Notes under the pieces: generated by a model
What the model was told of the DNA's origin: nothing
Databases searched by the model: none
Seen by the model: only the letters and a program-made list of their open reading frames with translations
In this document: positions 16,849 to 25,779 of the stretch, piece after piece
Layout of the letters: each line of letters opens with the position of its first letter
How positions within the stretch are numbered: position 1 is the stretch's first letter
Origin: Allomesorhizobium sp043769475
Lineage (GTDB): Bacteria; Pseudomonadota; Alphaproteobacteria; Rhizobiales; Rhizobiaceae
Assembly: GCF_043769475.1 (NCBI RefSeq)
Contig: NZ_CP171728.1
Coordinates: forward strand, 62,001-126,000
Length of the DNA: 64,000 nucleotides
Reading direction: 5' to 3'
Made by a program: the position numbers and the translations under genes

Positions 16849-17574
16849 ATGGCACGGCGCACCTCGACGTTGTCTCCCGCAGTGGGTAAGCCCGAGCATA
16901 TCGCGGGGGTTCTGGAGAAAGAGATACGGTCCGGTGCCCTGGGCTTCGGCGAGAGACTGCAGAGCGAGAACGAACTGGTCCAGCGGTTTTCCGTCAGCCG
17001 CAACACCATCCGCAAAGGCCTGGAAGAGCTGTCGAGCCGAGGCCTCATCACCACCAGGGTCGGCATCGGCTCCTTCGTCACGTTTGACGGCAAGATGGTT
17101 GATGACGCCATTGGTTGGTCGAAGGCACTGGCCGATGCCGGCGCGAATGCCGAAACCCGCACCCTACGGCTCGAAGTCATCGAGGACGCCGAGCTTGCCG
17201 CCCGGCTCGGCATCGAGGATCCGGCTTTCATCGCCGTCGACCGGGCGCGTAGCAATGCCGGCGATGGGCACGCCATCTCGATCGAACGCAGTCGACTGCC
17301 CTTGTCGGCGGAACTGGAGGAGGTTCCACTGAAGGGCCTGCGGGAAGGCTCTTTGCACCAGACGCTGCGCGGTGCCGGTCTTGTCCCTGACCACGGCGAG
17401 GAGTGGGCCGACATCGAGATGTTGTCCGCCGAGGACGCGGCCGTTCTGGGCTGCGCTCCTGGCACGCCATTCCTGCGCACGCGACGGCTGACGCGGTCCG
17501 CCGACGGACGGCCGATCGAATACGTCACCAGCTTGCTCAATCCCGCGCACTTCGCGCTGCATCTGGAGTTCTGA
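16849..17574 (+). CDS. GntR-family regulator, HutC subfamily (UTRA domain)
   Basis: 241 residues. An N-terminal winged helix (GERLQSENELVQRFSVSRNT, then IRKGLEELSSRGLI, residues about 30-65) precedes a UTRA ligand-binding domain (residues about 85-240) ending in RPIEYVTSLLNPAHFALHLEF. HutC-type members usually repress the operon they head and are released by the pathway's substrate or an intermediate. It is the first gene of a run with four-base gaps or overlaps (ADP-ribosylglycohydrolase, PfkB kinase, ABC importer), so it most likely controls that set. Confidence 0.92.
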   Translation: MARRTSTLSPAVGKPEHIAGVLEKEIRSGALGFGERLQSENELVQRFSVSRNTIRKGLEELSSRGLITTRVGIGSFVTFDGKMVDDAIGWSKALADAGANAETRTLRLEVIEDAELAARLGIEDPAFIAVDRARSNAGDGHAISIERSRLPLSAELEEVPLKGLREGSLHQTLRGAGLVPDHGEEWADIEMLSAEDAAVLGCAPGTPFLRTRRLTRSADGRPIEYVTSLLNPAHFALHLEF

Positions 17575-17577
17575 GCC

Positions 17578-18609
17578 ATGTCTGGGAGGAGTATGGCGCA
17601 GGACAGGGCGCTGGCCACGTTGATCGGCGGGGCGCTCGGCGATGCGCTCGGCATGCCGACGCAGCTTCTGTCGCGCGCGCGGATCAAATCGTCCTATGGC
17701 TTTGTCGACGGCTTCGTCGTGCCGTCCGATGACCATCCTGTGTCGAAGGGCCTGCCCGCGGGTGCGATCACCGACGACACCGAACAGACGCTGCTGCTTG
17801 GCCGCATCCTTCTGGAATCCGTCGAGAGCTTCGACCACAAGCGCTGGGTCGACGCGCTGGTCGACTGGGAGCGCGACGTCAAGGCGCGCGGCAGCTACGA
17901 CCTGCTCGGCCCGTCGACCAAGCGGGCTATCGATGCCATCAACGATGGCGTGCCGCCGGAGGAAGCCGGGCGTGAAGGCGACACCAACGGCGCGGCAATG
18001 CGGATTGCGCCGGTCGGCATCATGATGCCGCCGGAGCCGCTCGAGGCGCTGGTCACCAAGGTGGCAGAAACATGCCGCGCGACGCACAACACATCGATCG
18101 CCATCGCAGCCGCCGCTGCTGTGGCGGCGGCGGTCAGCCACGGCATCGCCGGTTGCGATTGGCGCGAGGCTTCCCGGCGCGCCGTGGATGCCGCCGCTCT
18201 CGGCGCGAAACACGGACACTGGATCGTCGGTCCCGATGTCGCGGCCCGCATCGGCTGGGCTTGCGAACTGGTGCGCGGCAAACCGGCCGCCGAGGCGATT
18301 GGTGTCATTGTCGACCTCGTCGGCACCGACGTCGCCAGCCAGCAGTCGGTGCCAGCGGCCTTCGCGGTTCTCGAGGTGGCCGAGGGCGATCCGTGGCAAG
18401 CGGCGGTGATCAGCGCCAATCTCGGCGGCGACACCGACACGATCGGCGCCATCGCCGCCGGCATGGCCGGCGCCTGTGCAGGCACGGCGGAGCTGCCGGA
18501 GCAGCGTATCGCCGAACTGCGGGGCATCGATCTCGACGAAGTTCGCGCGCTTGCCGCCGATCTGGTCGCCGCGCGATTCAGCCAGGCGGGCGGAAAGGAG
18601 GCAGCATGA
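17578..18609 (+). CDS. ADP-ribosylglycohydrolase family protein
   Basis: 343 residues. The fold's two Mg-binding signatures are intact: GALGDALGMP with AITDDTEQT (T65, D66, D67), and NLGGDTDTIGAIAAGMAGA (D285, D287, T288). GDTNGAAMRIAPVG and CRATHNTSIAIAAAA are also typical. Enzymes of this family hydrolyse N-glycosidic bonds to ADP-ribose, from proteins, DNA or small N-ribosides. Here the gene lies between a GntR regulator and a sugar kinase and next to an ABC importer. That suggests a catabolic job: splitting an imported N-glycoside so the sugar can be phosphorylated. Start ATG 17578; ATG 17593 is an alternative with a GGGAGG very close. Confidence 0.92.
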   Translation: MSGRSMAQDRALATLIGGALGDALGMPTQLLSRARIKSSYGFVDGFVVPSDDHPVSKGLPAGAITDDTEQTLLLGRILLESVESFDHKRWVDALVDWERDVKARGSYDLLGPSTKRAIDAINDGVPPEEAGREGDTNGAAMRIAPVGIMMPPEPLEALVTKVAETCRATHNTSIAIAAAAAVAAAVSHGIAGCDWREASRRAVDAAALGAKHGHWIVGPDVAARIGWACELVRGKPAAEAIGVIVDLVGTDVASQQSVPAAFAVLEVAEGDPWQAAVISANLGGDTDTIGAIAAGMAGACAGTAELPEQRIAELRGIDLDEVRALAADLVAARFSQAGGKEAA

Positions 18610-19577
18610 GTCGCCTTGTTCACGCCGGCAGCGCGGTTGTCGACTATGTCTACCGCATCGACATGCTGCCGCTGCCCGGCGCCGAAAAAACCGCTGCCTC
18701 TTACGATCGCGTCGCCGGCGGCGGCTTCAACATGATGGTCGCGGCGCGGCGGACGGGGATGCCAGTCGTATTCGCCGGACGGCATGGCACCGGGCCGAGC
18801 GGCGATTTCCTGCGCGCGGCCTTCGCGATGGAGCGTATCGAGGTGCTAACGCCGCCAGCGCCGGAGCTGGACAGCGGCAATTGTGTCGTGATGGTCAGCG
18901 CGGACGCCGAACGCACATTCGTCTCGTGGCCGGGCGCGGAGGCAACGCTTCGCGCGGCCGACCTCGCGGCGGCCTTCCTCGAGGCAGGCGACTGGGTGTT
19001 CACCTCGGGCTACACGCTGAGCTATCCCGGCAGCCGAGATGCGCTGGCCAGCTGGATCGAGGCGCTGCCACCCGAAATCTCCTTCGTCTTTGACCCGACG
19101 CCGGTCGTGCCGGAAATCCCGAAAGACATTCTGGCCCGCGTATTGGCCCGCACAGGCTGGCTGAGCTGCAATGCCGCGGAGGCGGCGGCAATCACCGGCA
19201 CGGCCGACGTCGCCACCGGCGCCGAACTGCTGATGAGCCGGTACTCTCCGCATGCCGCCGGCCTGTTGATCCGATCGGGCGAGGCCGGCGCCCATGTGTT
19301 GCTGCGCGACGGCAGGTCGCAGACCATTCCCGGCTTCAAGGTCGCCGCGGTAGACACCAACGGCGCCGGCGACACCCATATCGGCGCCTTCGTCAGCGCG
19401 CTGGCGCGCGGCGAACGCCCCTTCGCGGCGGCGCGCTACGCCAATGCCGCCGCCGCCATCTCCGTCACACGGCACGGCGGTTCGTCCGCGCCGACCGACG
19501 CCGAGATCAACGACTTTCTGGCGGCTATGCGACCGTCGGAAGAAACCGATCAGGACCGCAGAGAAATCACGGCCTGA
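18606..19577 (+). CDS. PfkB-family carbohydrate or nucleoside kinase
   Basis: 323 residues from ATG 18606, which overlaps the previous stop as ATGA with AAAGGAGG before it. The ribokinase-type N-terminus (GGGFNMMVAARRTGMPVVFA, near residue 38) and the C-terminal signature DTNGAGDTHIGAFVSALARG (D250; anion hole G253-A254-G255; catalytic base D256) are complete. It should phosphorylate a pentose, hexose or nucleoside with ATP. The coupling to the ADP-ribosylglycohydrolase suggests it acts on the sugar that enzyme releases. Substrate unknown. Confidence 0.92.
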   Translation: MSRLVHAGSAVVDYVYRIDMLPLPGAEKTAASYDRVAGGGFNMMVAARRTGMPVVFAGRHGTGPSGDFLRAAFAMERIEVLTPPAPELDSGNCVVMVSADAERTFVSWPGAEATLRAADLAAAFLEAGDWVFTSGYTLSYPGSRDALASWIEALPPEISFVFDPTPVVPEIPKDILARVLARTGWLSCNAAEAAAITGTADVATGAELLMSRYSPHAAGLLIRSGEAGAHVLLRDGRSQTIPGFKVAAVDTNGAGDTHIGAFVSALARGERPFAAARYANAAAAISVTRHGGSSAPTDAEINDFLAAMRPSEETDQDRREITA

Positions 19578-19602
19578 CACAACCGACAGAGAGGAACCGA
19601 CG

Positions 19603-20658
19603 ATGACCAGACTGACTGCAATGCTGGCGGCCACGACCGTCCTTGTTTCCGCTTTTGCCCTCCCGGCCCAGGCCGCCGAGGTACACGTGCTCAACTGGAA
19701 GGGCTATGGAGCCGACGAGCCCTGGGCGATCGAAGCCTTCGAGAAGGCGACCGGCCACAAGGTGGTCAACGACTTCTTCAATTCCGAACAGGAGATGCTG
19801 ACCAAGCTGCGGACCACTCCCGGCCTCTACGACGTGGTCATGATCAACGCCGCCTTCACCGGCCAGGCGCTGGCCGAGAAGCTGATCCAGCCGATCGATA
19901 CGTCGAAGATCGCTAACTACGCCGACATCAGCCCGGAAAAGGCGACCTCCCCGATGCTCAACAAGGACGGCAAGGTGTTCGGCGTGCCGTGGGTATGGGG
20001 CCTCACTGCGATCGCGGTCAATGACAAATCCTTCGAAACGCCGCCGACCAGCATCTCGGTGATGTGGGACGAGGCGCGCAAGGGCCGGGTGGTCATTCGC
20101 GACGACGCGGTCGAGGCGATCCAGTTCGGCGCCATCGCATCGGGCCAGAACATCAACGACATCAAGGATATGGAGGCGGTGAAGGCGAAGCTCACCTCGC
20201 TGATGCCGCAGATCCGCACGTTCTGGAGCTCGGAAAACGACTGGAACCAGATGGTCGCCTCCAACCAGATCGACGTGGGCACCTACTGGTCCGGCTCGGC
20301 CGACCGCGCCAAGACGCAGTTCAAGCTGCCGGTCTCGCTGGTTGTGCCGGACGAGGGCGCGGTCGCCTGGCTCGACGCCTTCTCGATTCCGGCAGGCTCG
20401 AAGAACGTCGAAGGCGCGGAGGCCTTTATCAACTACATGGTCGACCCGACCTTCTACGTCGAATGGGTGACCAAGGTCGGCGCGCCGGTTTCCGCCAACG
20501 TCAAGGCGGTCGCGGCGTTGCCGGAAGACTCCTTCAACCGCAAGGTGATGGGCGATCCGAAAGTGGCTGAGCGCATCCAGTTCCAGGCGCCGATCACCGA
20601 TGCCCAACGCGAGCAGTACCTCGCCGTCTGGCAGGAACTGAAGGTCAACGTGAAGTAG
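19603..20658 (+). CDS. ABC transporter periplasmic substrate-binding protein (PotD/F-like)
   Basis: 351 residues from ATG 19603 after GAGAGGAACCGACG. A signal peptide (TTVLVSAFALPAQAAE) is cut near residue 25. The mature part begins VHVLNWKGYGADEPWAIEAF, the pattern of the spermidine/putrescine-type binding proteins (PBP2 fold), with a late NYMVDPTFYVEWVTKVGAP hinge segment. Polyamine proteins of this group use acidic and aromatic residues for amines; substrate cannot be read here. Operon context argues for a glycosylated amine or N-riboside rather than a plain polyamine. Confidence 0.88.
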   Translation: MTRLTAMLAATTVLVSAFALPAQAAEVHVLNWKGYGADEPWAIEAFEKATGHKVVNDFFNSEQEMLTKLRTTPGLYDVVMINAAFTGQALAEKLIQPIDTSKIANYADISPEKATSPMLNKDGKVFGVPWVWGLTAIAVNDKSFETPPTSISVMWDEARKGRVVIRDDAVEAIQFGAIASGQNINDIKDMEAVKAKLTSLMPQIRTFWSSENDWNQMVASNQIDVGTYWSGSADRAKTQFKLPVSLVVPDEGAVAWLDAFSIPAGSKNVEGAEAFINYMVDPTFYVEWVTKVGAPVSANVKAVAALPEDSFNRKVMGDPKVAERIQFQAPITDAQREQYLAVWQELKVNVK

Positions 20659-20778
20659 CCCGCGTCACCGTCCCGCAGGGCGTCGCACGGGGCCGGCATG
20701 ATTTGTATCCATCGAGTGGCGTTTGCACGACCGTCGGGCGGCGCTCCGCCCTCGGCTTGACTGACGGGAGGAAAGGGC

Positions 20779-21642
20779 ATGGCAACACCATCCGCGGGGA
20801 GGCGGGGAATAGGGCCGGCGCTGCCGCTGCTTTTGCCTGCCTATCTCTGGCTGACGGTGGCGATCTTCCTGCCGCTGTCGGCCATGGCCTTCTTTTCCTT
20901 CATGACCGACCTGCCGCTGTCCGGAAAGGCATGGTCGCTGACAGTGCAGAACTACGCCGCCTTCCTCTCCAGCGGCCTCTATCTGACGCTGCTCTTGTCG
21001 TCGCTGCGCCTCGGGCTCGAAGTGACGCTCTGGTGCGCCGTGATCGGCTTTCCGGCGGCCTATGTGGTGGCCAAGGTGCTGAAGGGCCGGGCGCGCGAGG
21101 CGATCTTCCTGCTCGTTATCCTGCCCTTCTGGTCGAACGGGCTGGTGCGCATCTTCTCCTGGGCCATGGTGCTGCGCGAGGGCGGCATCCTCGATACCGC
21201 GCTCAACGCCGTCCTGCCGTTCCGGATCAGCATCGACCTGATGTATTCCTACCCGGCCGTTATCATCGGCCTGGTGCACTCCTATGTGCCCTACATGGTG
21301 CTGACCTGTTACCTCACCCTGCAGGCGATCGACGACTCGCTGATCGAGGCGGCACGTTCGCTCGGGGCCACGCGGTTGCAAACGCTGCGCCGCGTCATCG
21401 TACCGCTGGCCATGCCCGGTCTGATCGCCGGCGCCGTGCTGATCTTCGTGCCTGTCGTTGGCTCCTTCATGGAGCCGCGCATCCTTGGCGGCCGCACCGG
21501 CACCTTCTATGGCACCGTCATTGAGGACCAGTTCGTCGCCGTGTTCAACTGGCCGCTTGGTGCCGCACTCTCCTTCATTCTGCTGGCGGTGGTGCTGCTC
21601 ATCCTCGCCGCCGCCTCGCCGGTGCTCAGGAGGGCCGTCTGA
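20779..21642 (+). CDS. ABC transporter permease (PotB-like)
   Basis: 287 residues with about six helices. The EAA loop that docks the ATPase is IEAARSLGATRLQTLRRVIV near residue 193. A GGGAGGAAAGGGC precedes the ATG. About 120 non-coding bases separate it from the binding-protein gene, a common spacing that lets the binding protein be made in excess. Its last base is shared with the next ATG (TGATG). Confidence 0.9.
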   Translation: MATPSAGRRGIGPALPLLLPAYLWLTVAIFLPLSAMAFFSFMTDLPLSGKAWSLTVQNYAAFLSSGLYLTLLLSSLRLGLEVTLWCAVIGFPAAYVVAKVLKGRAREAIFLLVILPFWSNGLVRIFSWAMVLREGGILDTALNAVLPFRISIDLMYSYPAVIIGLVHSYVPYMVLTCYLTLQAIDDSLIEAARSLGATRLQTLRRVIVPLAMPGLIAGAVLIFVPVVGSFMEPRILGGRTGTFYGTVIEDQFVAVFNWPLGAALSFILLAVVLLILAAASPVLRRAV

Positions 21643-22430
21643 TGTCCACCACCCGACTACTCGAAGGCTTCGGCCGCTTCTATATCGGCCTTCTGCTCGC
21701 CTTCCTTTATCTGCCGATCGTAATCATGGCGCTGATGTCGTTCAACGCCTCGCCCTTCTATCAACTGCCATTCGAGTGGACGACGAAATGGTATGCCGAC
21801 TTGTCGCACAACGCTCAGCTTCTCGCCGCGACCTGGAACTCGATCGAGATCGCCATCATCGCCACCATCCTCGCGACGCTGCTCGGTACGGCCGCCTCGC
21901 TGGCGCTGTTCCGCTACGAGTTCGCCGGCAAGAAGCTGTTGCAGGCGCTGCTCTTCCCGCCGATCGCCATCCCATGGCTGATCACCGGCACGGCGATGCT
22001 GATCTTCTTCTTCGGCGTCGGCATCGGCCGCGGCCTGCATGCCATCCTGCTCGGCCATGTCGCGCTAGCGCTGCCATATGTGATCGTCGTCGTCTCGGCG
22101 CGGTTGCAGACCTTCGCGCCGGAACTGGAGGAAGCCGCCCGCTCGCTCGGTGCCAGCCAGTGGCAGGTGACAATGCGCGTCACGCTACCATGGATAATGC
22201 CGGGCGTTATTGCCGGCGCGTTGTTCGCCTTCGCTGTTTCCTTCGACCAGTTCGTGGTGTCGTACTTCCTCTCGACGCCGGGCGAGGCGACGTTGCCGGT
22301 CGAAATCTATGCCGCCATCCGCAAGGGCTTCACGCCCGAGATAAATGCGGTGTCCACCATCATCATCGCGGTCTCGATGGGCCTGATGCTCGTCGCGGCC
22401 CGCTTCTTCAAGTTCGGGGGAGAAAAATAG
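21642..22430 (+). CDS. ABC transporter permease (PotC-like)
   Basis: 262 residues with six helices and the EAA loop LEEAARSLGASQWQVTMRVT near residue 161. The ATG overlaps the PotB-like stop by one base, and its TAG overlaps the next gene's GTG. It pairs with the PotB-like protein to form the channel. Confidence 0.9.
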   Translation: MSTTRLLEGFGRFYIGLLLAFLYLPIVIMALMSFNASPFYQLPFEWTTKWYADLSHNAQLLAATWNSIEIAIIATILATLLGTAASLALFRYEFAGKKLLQALLFPPIAIPWLITGTAMLIFFFGVGIGRGLHAILLGHVALALPYVIVVVSARLQTFAPELEEAARSLGASQWQVTMRVTLPWIMPGVIAGALFAFAVSFDQFVVSYFLSTPGEATLPVEIYAAIRKGFTPEINAVSTIIIAVSMGLMLVAARFFKFGGEK

Positions 22431-23491
22431 TGGCCGAGGTTCAGGTCGAAAAACTCTCGCGCTCGTTCGGCGCACACAAGGCGCTCGACAATGTGTCGAT
22501 CGATTTTCCCGACGGCGGGTTCTACGCCCTGCTCGGACCGTCGGGCAGCGGCAAGACCACGCTCCTGCGCATGATCGCCGGCTTCGACTTTCCCGACGCC
22601 GGCAGCATCCGGATCGGCGGCGAGGGCGTCCAGCGCGTGCCGGTCGAGAAGCGCCGCATCGGCATGGTGTTCCAGAGTTACGCGCTGTTCCCGAACATGA
22701 GCGTCGCCGACAACATCGCCTTCGGGCTGTCGGTTCGGGGCGAACCGAAGTCGGAGATCGCCCGCGCGGTGCGGAATGCGCTTGACCTCGTGCAGCTCGG
22801 CAAGCTCGGCGAGCGCCGCCCGCATCAATTGTCCGGAGGCCAGCGCCAGCGCGTGGCGCTCGCTCGCGCCATTGTTATCAAGCCGCGCGTGCTCTTGCTC
22901 GACGAGCCGCTCGGCGCGCTGGACAAGGCGCTGCGCGTCGACATGCAGATCGAACTGAAGCGCATCCAGCGCGAGATCGGCATCACGACAATCTTCGTCA
23001 CCCACGACCAGGAAGAAGCGCTGACGATGAGTGACCGTATCGGCATCCTGCGCGACGGACACCTTGTGCAGGAAGGTCCGCCGGAGGATATCTACAACAG
23101 CCCGAAGAGCGAGTTCGCCGCCACCTTCCTCGGCGACGCCAACATATTGCGCGGCGAAGCCACCGGCGACGGCATCCGCCTGCCTGATGGCACGGCAATC
23201 ACGGCCGGCTCGGGGGTCGGGCCGGTGGCCAGCGCTAAAGTCAGCTGCGCGGTTCGACCCGAACGCATCCAGATTGCCGCGGCGAACGGCGCGGACCAGA
23301 CCAGCGGAAATTTACTCAGGGGCCGAGTTTCAAAACGCATCTTTGCTGGCAACAGCAGCACCTACTTCGTCGACCGCGATGGCGAAACCATAAAGGTGCT
23401 GGTGCAGAACAGCGGTGCCGAAAAACTGGCGGAAGGGGCGAACGTCGTGCTGCACTGGTCGCCGGAAAGCACGGTGCTGATCGGCTCGTAA
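22430..23491 (+). CDS. ABC transporter ATP-binding protein (PotA-like)
   Basis: 353 residues from GTG 22430. Walker A GPSGSGKTTLLRMIAGF (near residue 37), Q-loop VFQSYALFPNMSV, signature LSGGQRQRVALARA, Walker B VLLLDEPLGALD and switch HDQEEALTMSD are complete. The last 100 residues form the TOBE regulatory domain typical of spermidine, iron and sugar CUT1-type importers. Last gene of the GntR operon; a short hairpin follows. Confidence 0.92.
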   Translation: MAEVQVEKLSRSFGAHKALDNVSIDFPDGGFYALLGPSGSGKTTLLRMIAGFDFPDAGSIRIGGEGVQRVPVEKRRIGMVFQSYALFPNMSVADNIAFGLSVRGEPKSEIARAVRNALDLVQLGKLGERRPHQLSGGQRQRVALARAIVIKPRVLLLDEPLGALDKALRVDMQIELKRIQREIGITTIFVTHDQEEALTMSDRIGILRDGHLVQEGPPEDIYNSPKSEFAATFLGDANILRGEATGDGIRLPDGTAITAGSGVGPVASAKVSCAVRPERIQIAAANGADQTSGNLLRGRVSKRIFAGNSSTYFVDRDGETIKVLVQNSGAEKLAEGANVVLHWSPESTVLIGS

Positions 23492-23495
23492 GATC

Positions 23496-23513
23496 CCACT
23501 CCCTGGCGAGTGG
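23496..23513 (+). terminator. Short hairpin after the ABC operon
   Basis: CCACTC (23496-23501) pairs with GAGTGG (23508-23513) around six bases. No T run follows, so it is a weak terminator candidate at best. Confidence 0.3.
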
Positions 23514-23538
23514 AACCTGATGTCGCTTGGCATTTAAT

Positions 23539-23870
23539 CGGGGTCTTCCTCACTTTGTGTGGTGATGAGAAGTGTTGAGCGGCAGCATGCGTGTTCTGAG
23601 GAGCTCCGGGCCTGCTCTGCCATACATGGCACGTTTGATCGTCTTGAGGCGGTTGATCTGGCCTTCTGCCTGGCCGTTGCTCCAGGGCAATTCGATGGCG
23701 TTGCGGACGGCGCCGATGTCACGGCGCAACACCCGCGCGAACCGGACAATCGAGAAGAGCCCGGAGTCGACGGCATCGTCGATCCAAATGTCGAGCTTGC
23801 TCGATTTACGGCTCCGGAGAATGCCGCGAAATCGCATGGCAAGGCTGCGCATGAGGGCAAACGCATGTGA
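23539..23870 (-). mobile_element. ISL3-family transposase remnant (C-terminal end)
   Basis: The leftward frame ending at 23550 carries the last 100 or so residues of an ISL3 transposase: MRFRGILRSRKSSKLDIWID, then DIGAVRNAIELPWSNGQAEG and QINRLKTIKRAMYGRAGPEL, including the final catalytic Glu in EGQINRLK. The 5' three quarters are missing from about 23870. GGGGTCTTCCTCACTTTGTG just past the stop may be the terminal repeat. It borders the defence island on its left side. Confidence 0.8.
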
Positions 23871-24008
23871 TCCCTGTGACCCGGCGCCCAAATGTGACCC
23901 CACCCGCCGCTGAGATTTCAACGCCTTATCGCGCCGATCGGCGCAGCGATCCCACGCCGACTGACAGTTGCCAGCCGAAGCTAGTTCAGGCCCATCGTGG
24001 GAAGGCCA
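23871..24008. other. Short junction with no gene
   Basis: About 140 bases between the ISL3 relic and the PIN gene stop. No coding or regulatory signal recognised; it may include the ends of another lost element. Confidence 0.4.
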
Positions 24009-24623
24009 TCAGCGTATCGTCTGGCGGCTGCTCCTGGGGAGGCTTGGACACTGATTCACACGCGCTCCAAGCAGATCACGAACCCATTGCAGATGGGCGG
24101 GCGGCACTTGCATTCTCGCGACGGTCAACGCTGCAAAAATAGCATCGGCCAAGGAATCCCGGCCGACATGTTTTTCCATTTCTGGGTGATGCAAAAGATC
24201 GGTCGTGGTGAGGATCGAAAGGGAAGGGAACCGATCGCCCGCGATTCTCCTCGCCTTCTTTTCATCGATCACGGCCACAGCGCCAAGGTCGAGGGCGTGA
24301 GCAAGCGTCGCTGCTTCGCCGTCGTCTAGCGTCTCGATCGCGCTCCCGGTGACAAGGTCTTGGAAAGTCGTCTGAGCCCCGTCGCTGAGATCTTCGACCG
24401 ACACGATTTTGCGCGTAACCAAATCGAGGAACTTCGGGTGATCGGACCTGCCCTTTGCGACGCCAGCTTCCAATTCGCCCGTGACGACGCTGGTGACGAC
24501 GATACGGCGTTGCAGCCTTGCCAGGATCGCGCCTGCAACGCCGGTTCCGTTGAGGTTGATAATCGCGCTGGTATCGAAAACAAGCGGCAGATCTAGGAAG
24601 GCCGGTTCAAAGAGGCGGTCCAT
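24009..24623 (-). CDS. PIN-domain nuclease (DUF3368-like)
   Basis: 204 residues from ATG 24623. PIN acidic residues are in place: LPLVFDTSAIINLNG (Asp), TSVVTGELEAGVAKG (Glu), ETLDDGEAATLAHALDLGAV (Asp/Glu) and AVIDEKKARRIAGDR (Asp). PIN proteins are Mg-dependent RNases, often toxins or phage-defence effectors. The start overlaps the XRE-ImmA gene by 17 bases, so the two are coupled. It is the last gene of a four-gene operon with a QueC-like enzyme and is the likely effector. An in-frame Met at 24680 lies too deep in the upstream gene to be preferred. Confidence 0.85.
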   Translation of the reverse strand: MDRLFEPAFLDLPLVFDTSAIINLNGTGVAGAILARLQRRIVVTSVVTGELEAGVAKGRSDHPKFLDLVTRKIVSVEDLSDGAQTTFQDLVTGSAIETLDDGEAATLAHALDLGAVAVIDEKKARRIAGDRFPSLSILTTTDLLHHPEMEKHVGRDSLADAIFAALTVARMQVPPAHLQWVRDLLGARVNQCPSLPRSSRQTIR

Positions 24624-25779
24624 ACGACGCGTCGTCCCCTGCCGCTTGCTCTTGAAGCTGCCGCACTGCAATTCGGTCAAGTTGCAACAGTCTTGCGATT
24701 TGCCCTTCGCTCATGAGCCCCCTATCTAACGCTTCGACGGCCAGCGAACCCAAGCGCAATGAAACGGGGCCGGTCCCCAGTTCCTCGTGGTCAAGACCCG
24801 CGCCTCGATCGCCGAGCACTTGCCGGGCCTGTTCGTCGGATATGCCGCCATTGTCTAGAAACCAGTCCCACGTACCTTGCTTGGCGAGTTCAAGTTCCTC
24901 CAACCGCCGCACCAGTGCCTCGCGCGAAATTCCAAAATAGTGCGCGAGGATGATGACGTGGCGGCGGGAAAGATTCGGCGCCCCCGCCGTCACCTCCTGG
25001 AATTTCTGCATGACGGCGCGCGCCGGCGCCATGAATGAGCGCCCGAATGAATCGGCGTATCGTTCATCGCGTGAGTTGGGCAGCGGCGAGTCGTGCAAAA
25101 CTTCGGGCCTACGTCGAGTCGCGGTGAAATGGCCAAGCTCGTGCGCGATGCTTTGAGCGCGCCGATCACGTCTATGACTTGCGTTGATCAGCATGCATGC
25201 ACCAACCGTGTCATCGAACGCGAATAGACCGGAAATCTTGCCGCCGAGCGGATGCACATACGTGCGGATTCCCAGCTGCAACTCGATCAGACTCAGAACA
25301 TCTTGAATGGGGCTCAAGCCAAGCCCGAGCCAATGCCGCAGTTCCTGCGAGTCCTGCTCCGCTTGTGCTCTGACATTACCGGGCAGTATCTGCTTTTCGG
25401 GCGGGTAGTTCGGCAGACGCTTCAGGCCTAAGACATTCTCCAGCTCGACCTCGGCGCGAACGAAATCGTTCAACGTGCGTGCCGCTGCTTCTACTGATGG
25501 ATCATCATCACCGGTCAGTTTACGAAATCTGGGCACGAGGTCGACGTGAACCGCTTCTTGCCTGAGCAGCGTGTTCACCGACGTTCCATAGAGCTTCGCG
25601 AGGTTTTGCAGCTCTTTCAGTTTGATGGCGCGCTGACCCTGTTCGATGGCGAGGAGCGTCGTTCTGGCCACACCCACCGCGCTAGCCGCCGCAGCCTGGG
25701 TAAATTTACCGGTCTCACGGGCGAGCCGTAGGCGCTCTCCCAGATCAGCATCAGAAATCTTGGAAGAAGGCGAATTCAT
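24607..25779 (-). CDS. XRE regulator fused to ImmA/IrrE-type metallopeptidase
   Basis: 390 residues from ATG 25779, which overlaps the QueC-like stop (TAATG). An N-terminal XRE helix-turn-helix (ARETGKFTQAAAASAVGVAR, then TLLAIEQGQRAIKLKELQNL, residues about 17-60) is joined to a zinc peptidase domain with SIAHELGHFTATRR (HEXXH) near residue 222 and a downstream Asp/Glu in YADSFGRSFMAP. The last 60 residues form an added domain ending QAAGDDASYGPPL. ImmA/IrrE enzymes cleave partner repressors or respond to damage; IrrE (DdrO peptidase) and ImmA are the models. Here it may sense infection, regulate the operon, or activate the PIN protein. Confidence 0.9.
   Translation of the reverse strand: MNSPSSKISDADLGERLRLARETGKFTQAAAASAVGVARTTLLAIEQGQRAIKLKELQNLAKLYGTSVNTLLRQEAVHVDLVPRFRKLTGDDDPSVEAAARTLNDFVRAEVELENVLGLKRLPNYPPEKQILPGNVRAQAEQDSQELRHWLGLGLSPIQDVLSLIELQLGIRTYVHPLGGKISGLFAFDDTVGACMLINASHRRDRRAQSIAHELGHFTATRRRPEVLHDSPLPNSRDERYADSFGRSFMAPARAVMQKFQEVTAGAPNLSRRHVIILAHYFGISREALVRRLEELELAKQGTWDWFLDNGGISDEQARQVLGDRGAGLDHEELGTGPVSLRLGSLAVEALDRGLMSEGQIARLLQLDRIAVRQLQEQAAGDDASYGPPL

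Noticed and set aside
17164..18399. 411-residue leftward open frame
   Set aside because: Antisense to GntR and the ADP-ribosylglycohydrolase; high-GC shadow with no family signal.
18072..18605. 178-codon upstream extension of the PfkB kinase frame
   Set aside because: Arginine-rich shadow of the ADP-ribosylglycohydrolase; the kinase has a good start at 18606 with AAAGGAGG.
16849..23491. Plain polyamine (potABCD) uptake operon
   Set aside because: The transporter type fits, but the coupled ADP-ribosylglycohydrolase and PfkB kinase have no role in simple polyamine uptake.
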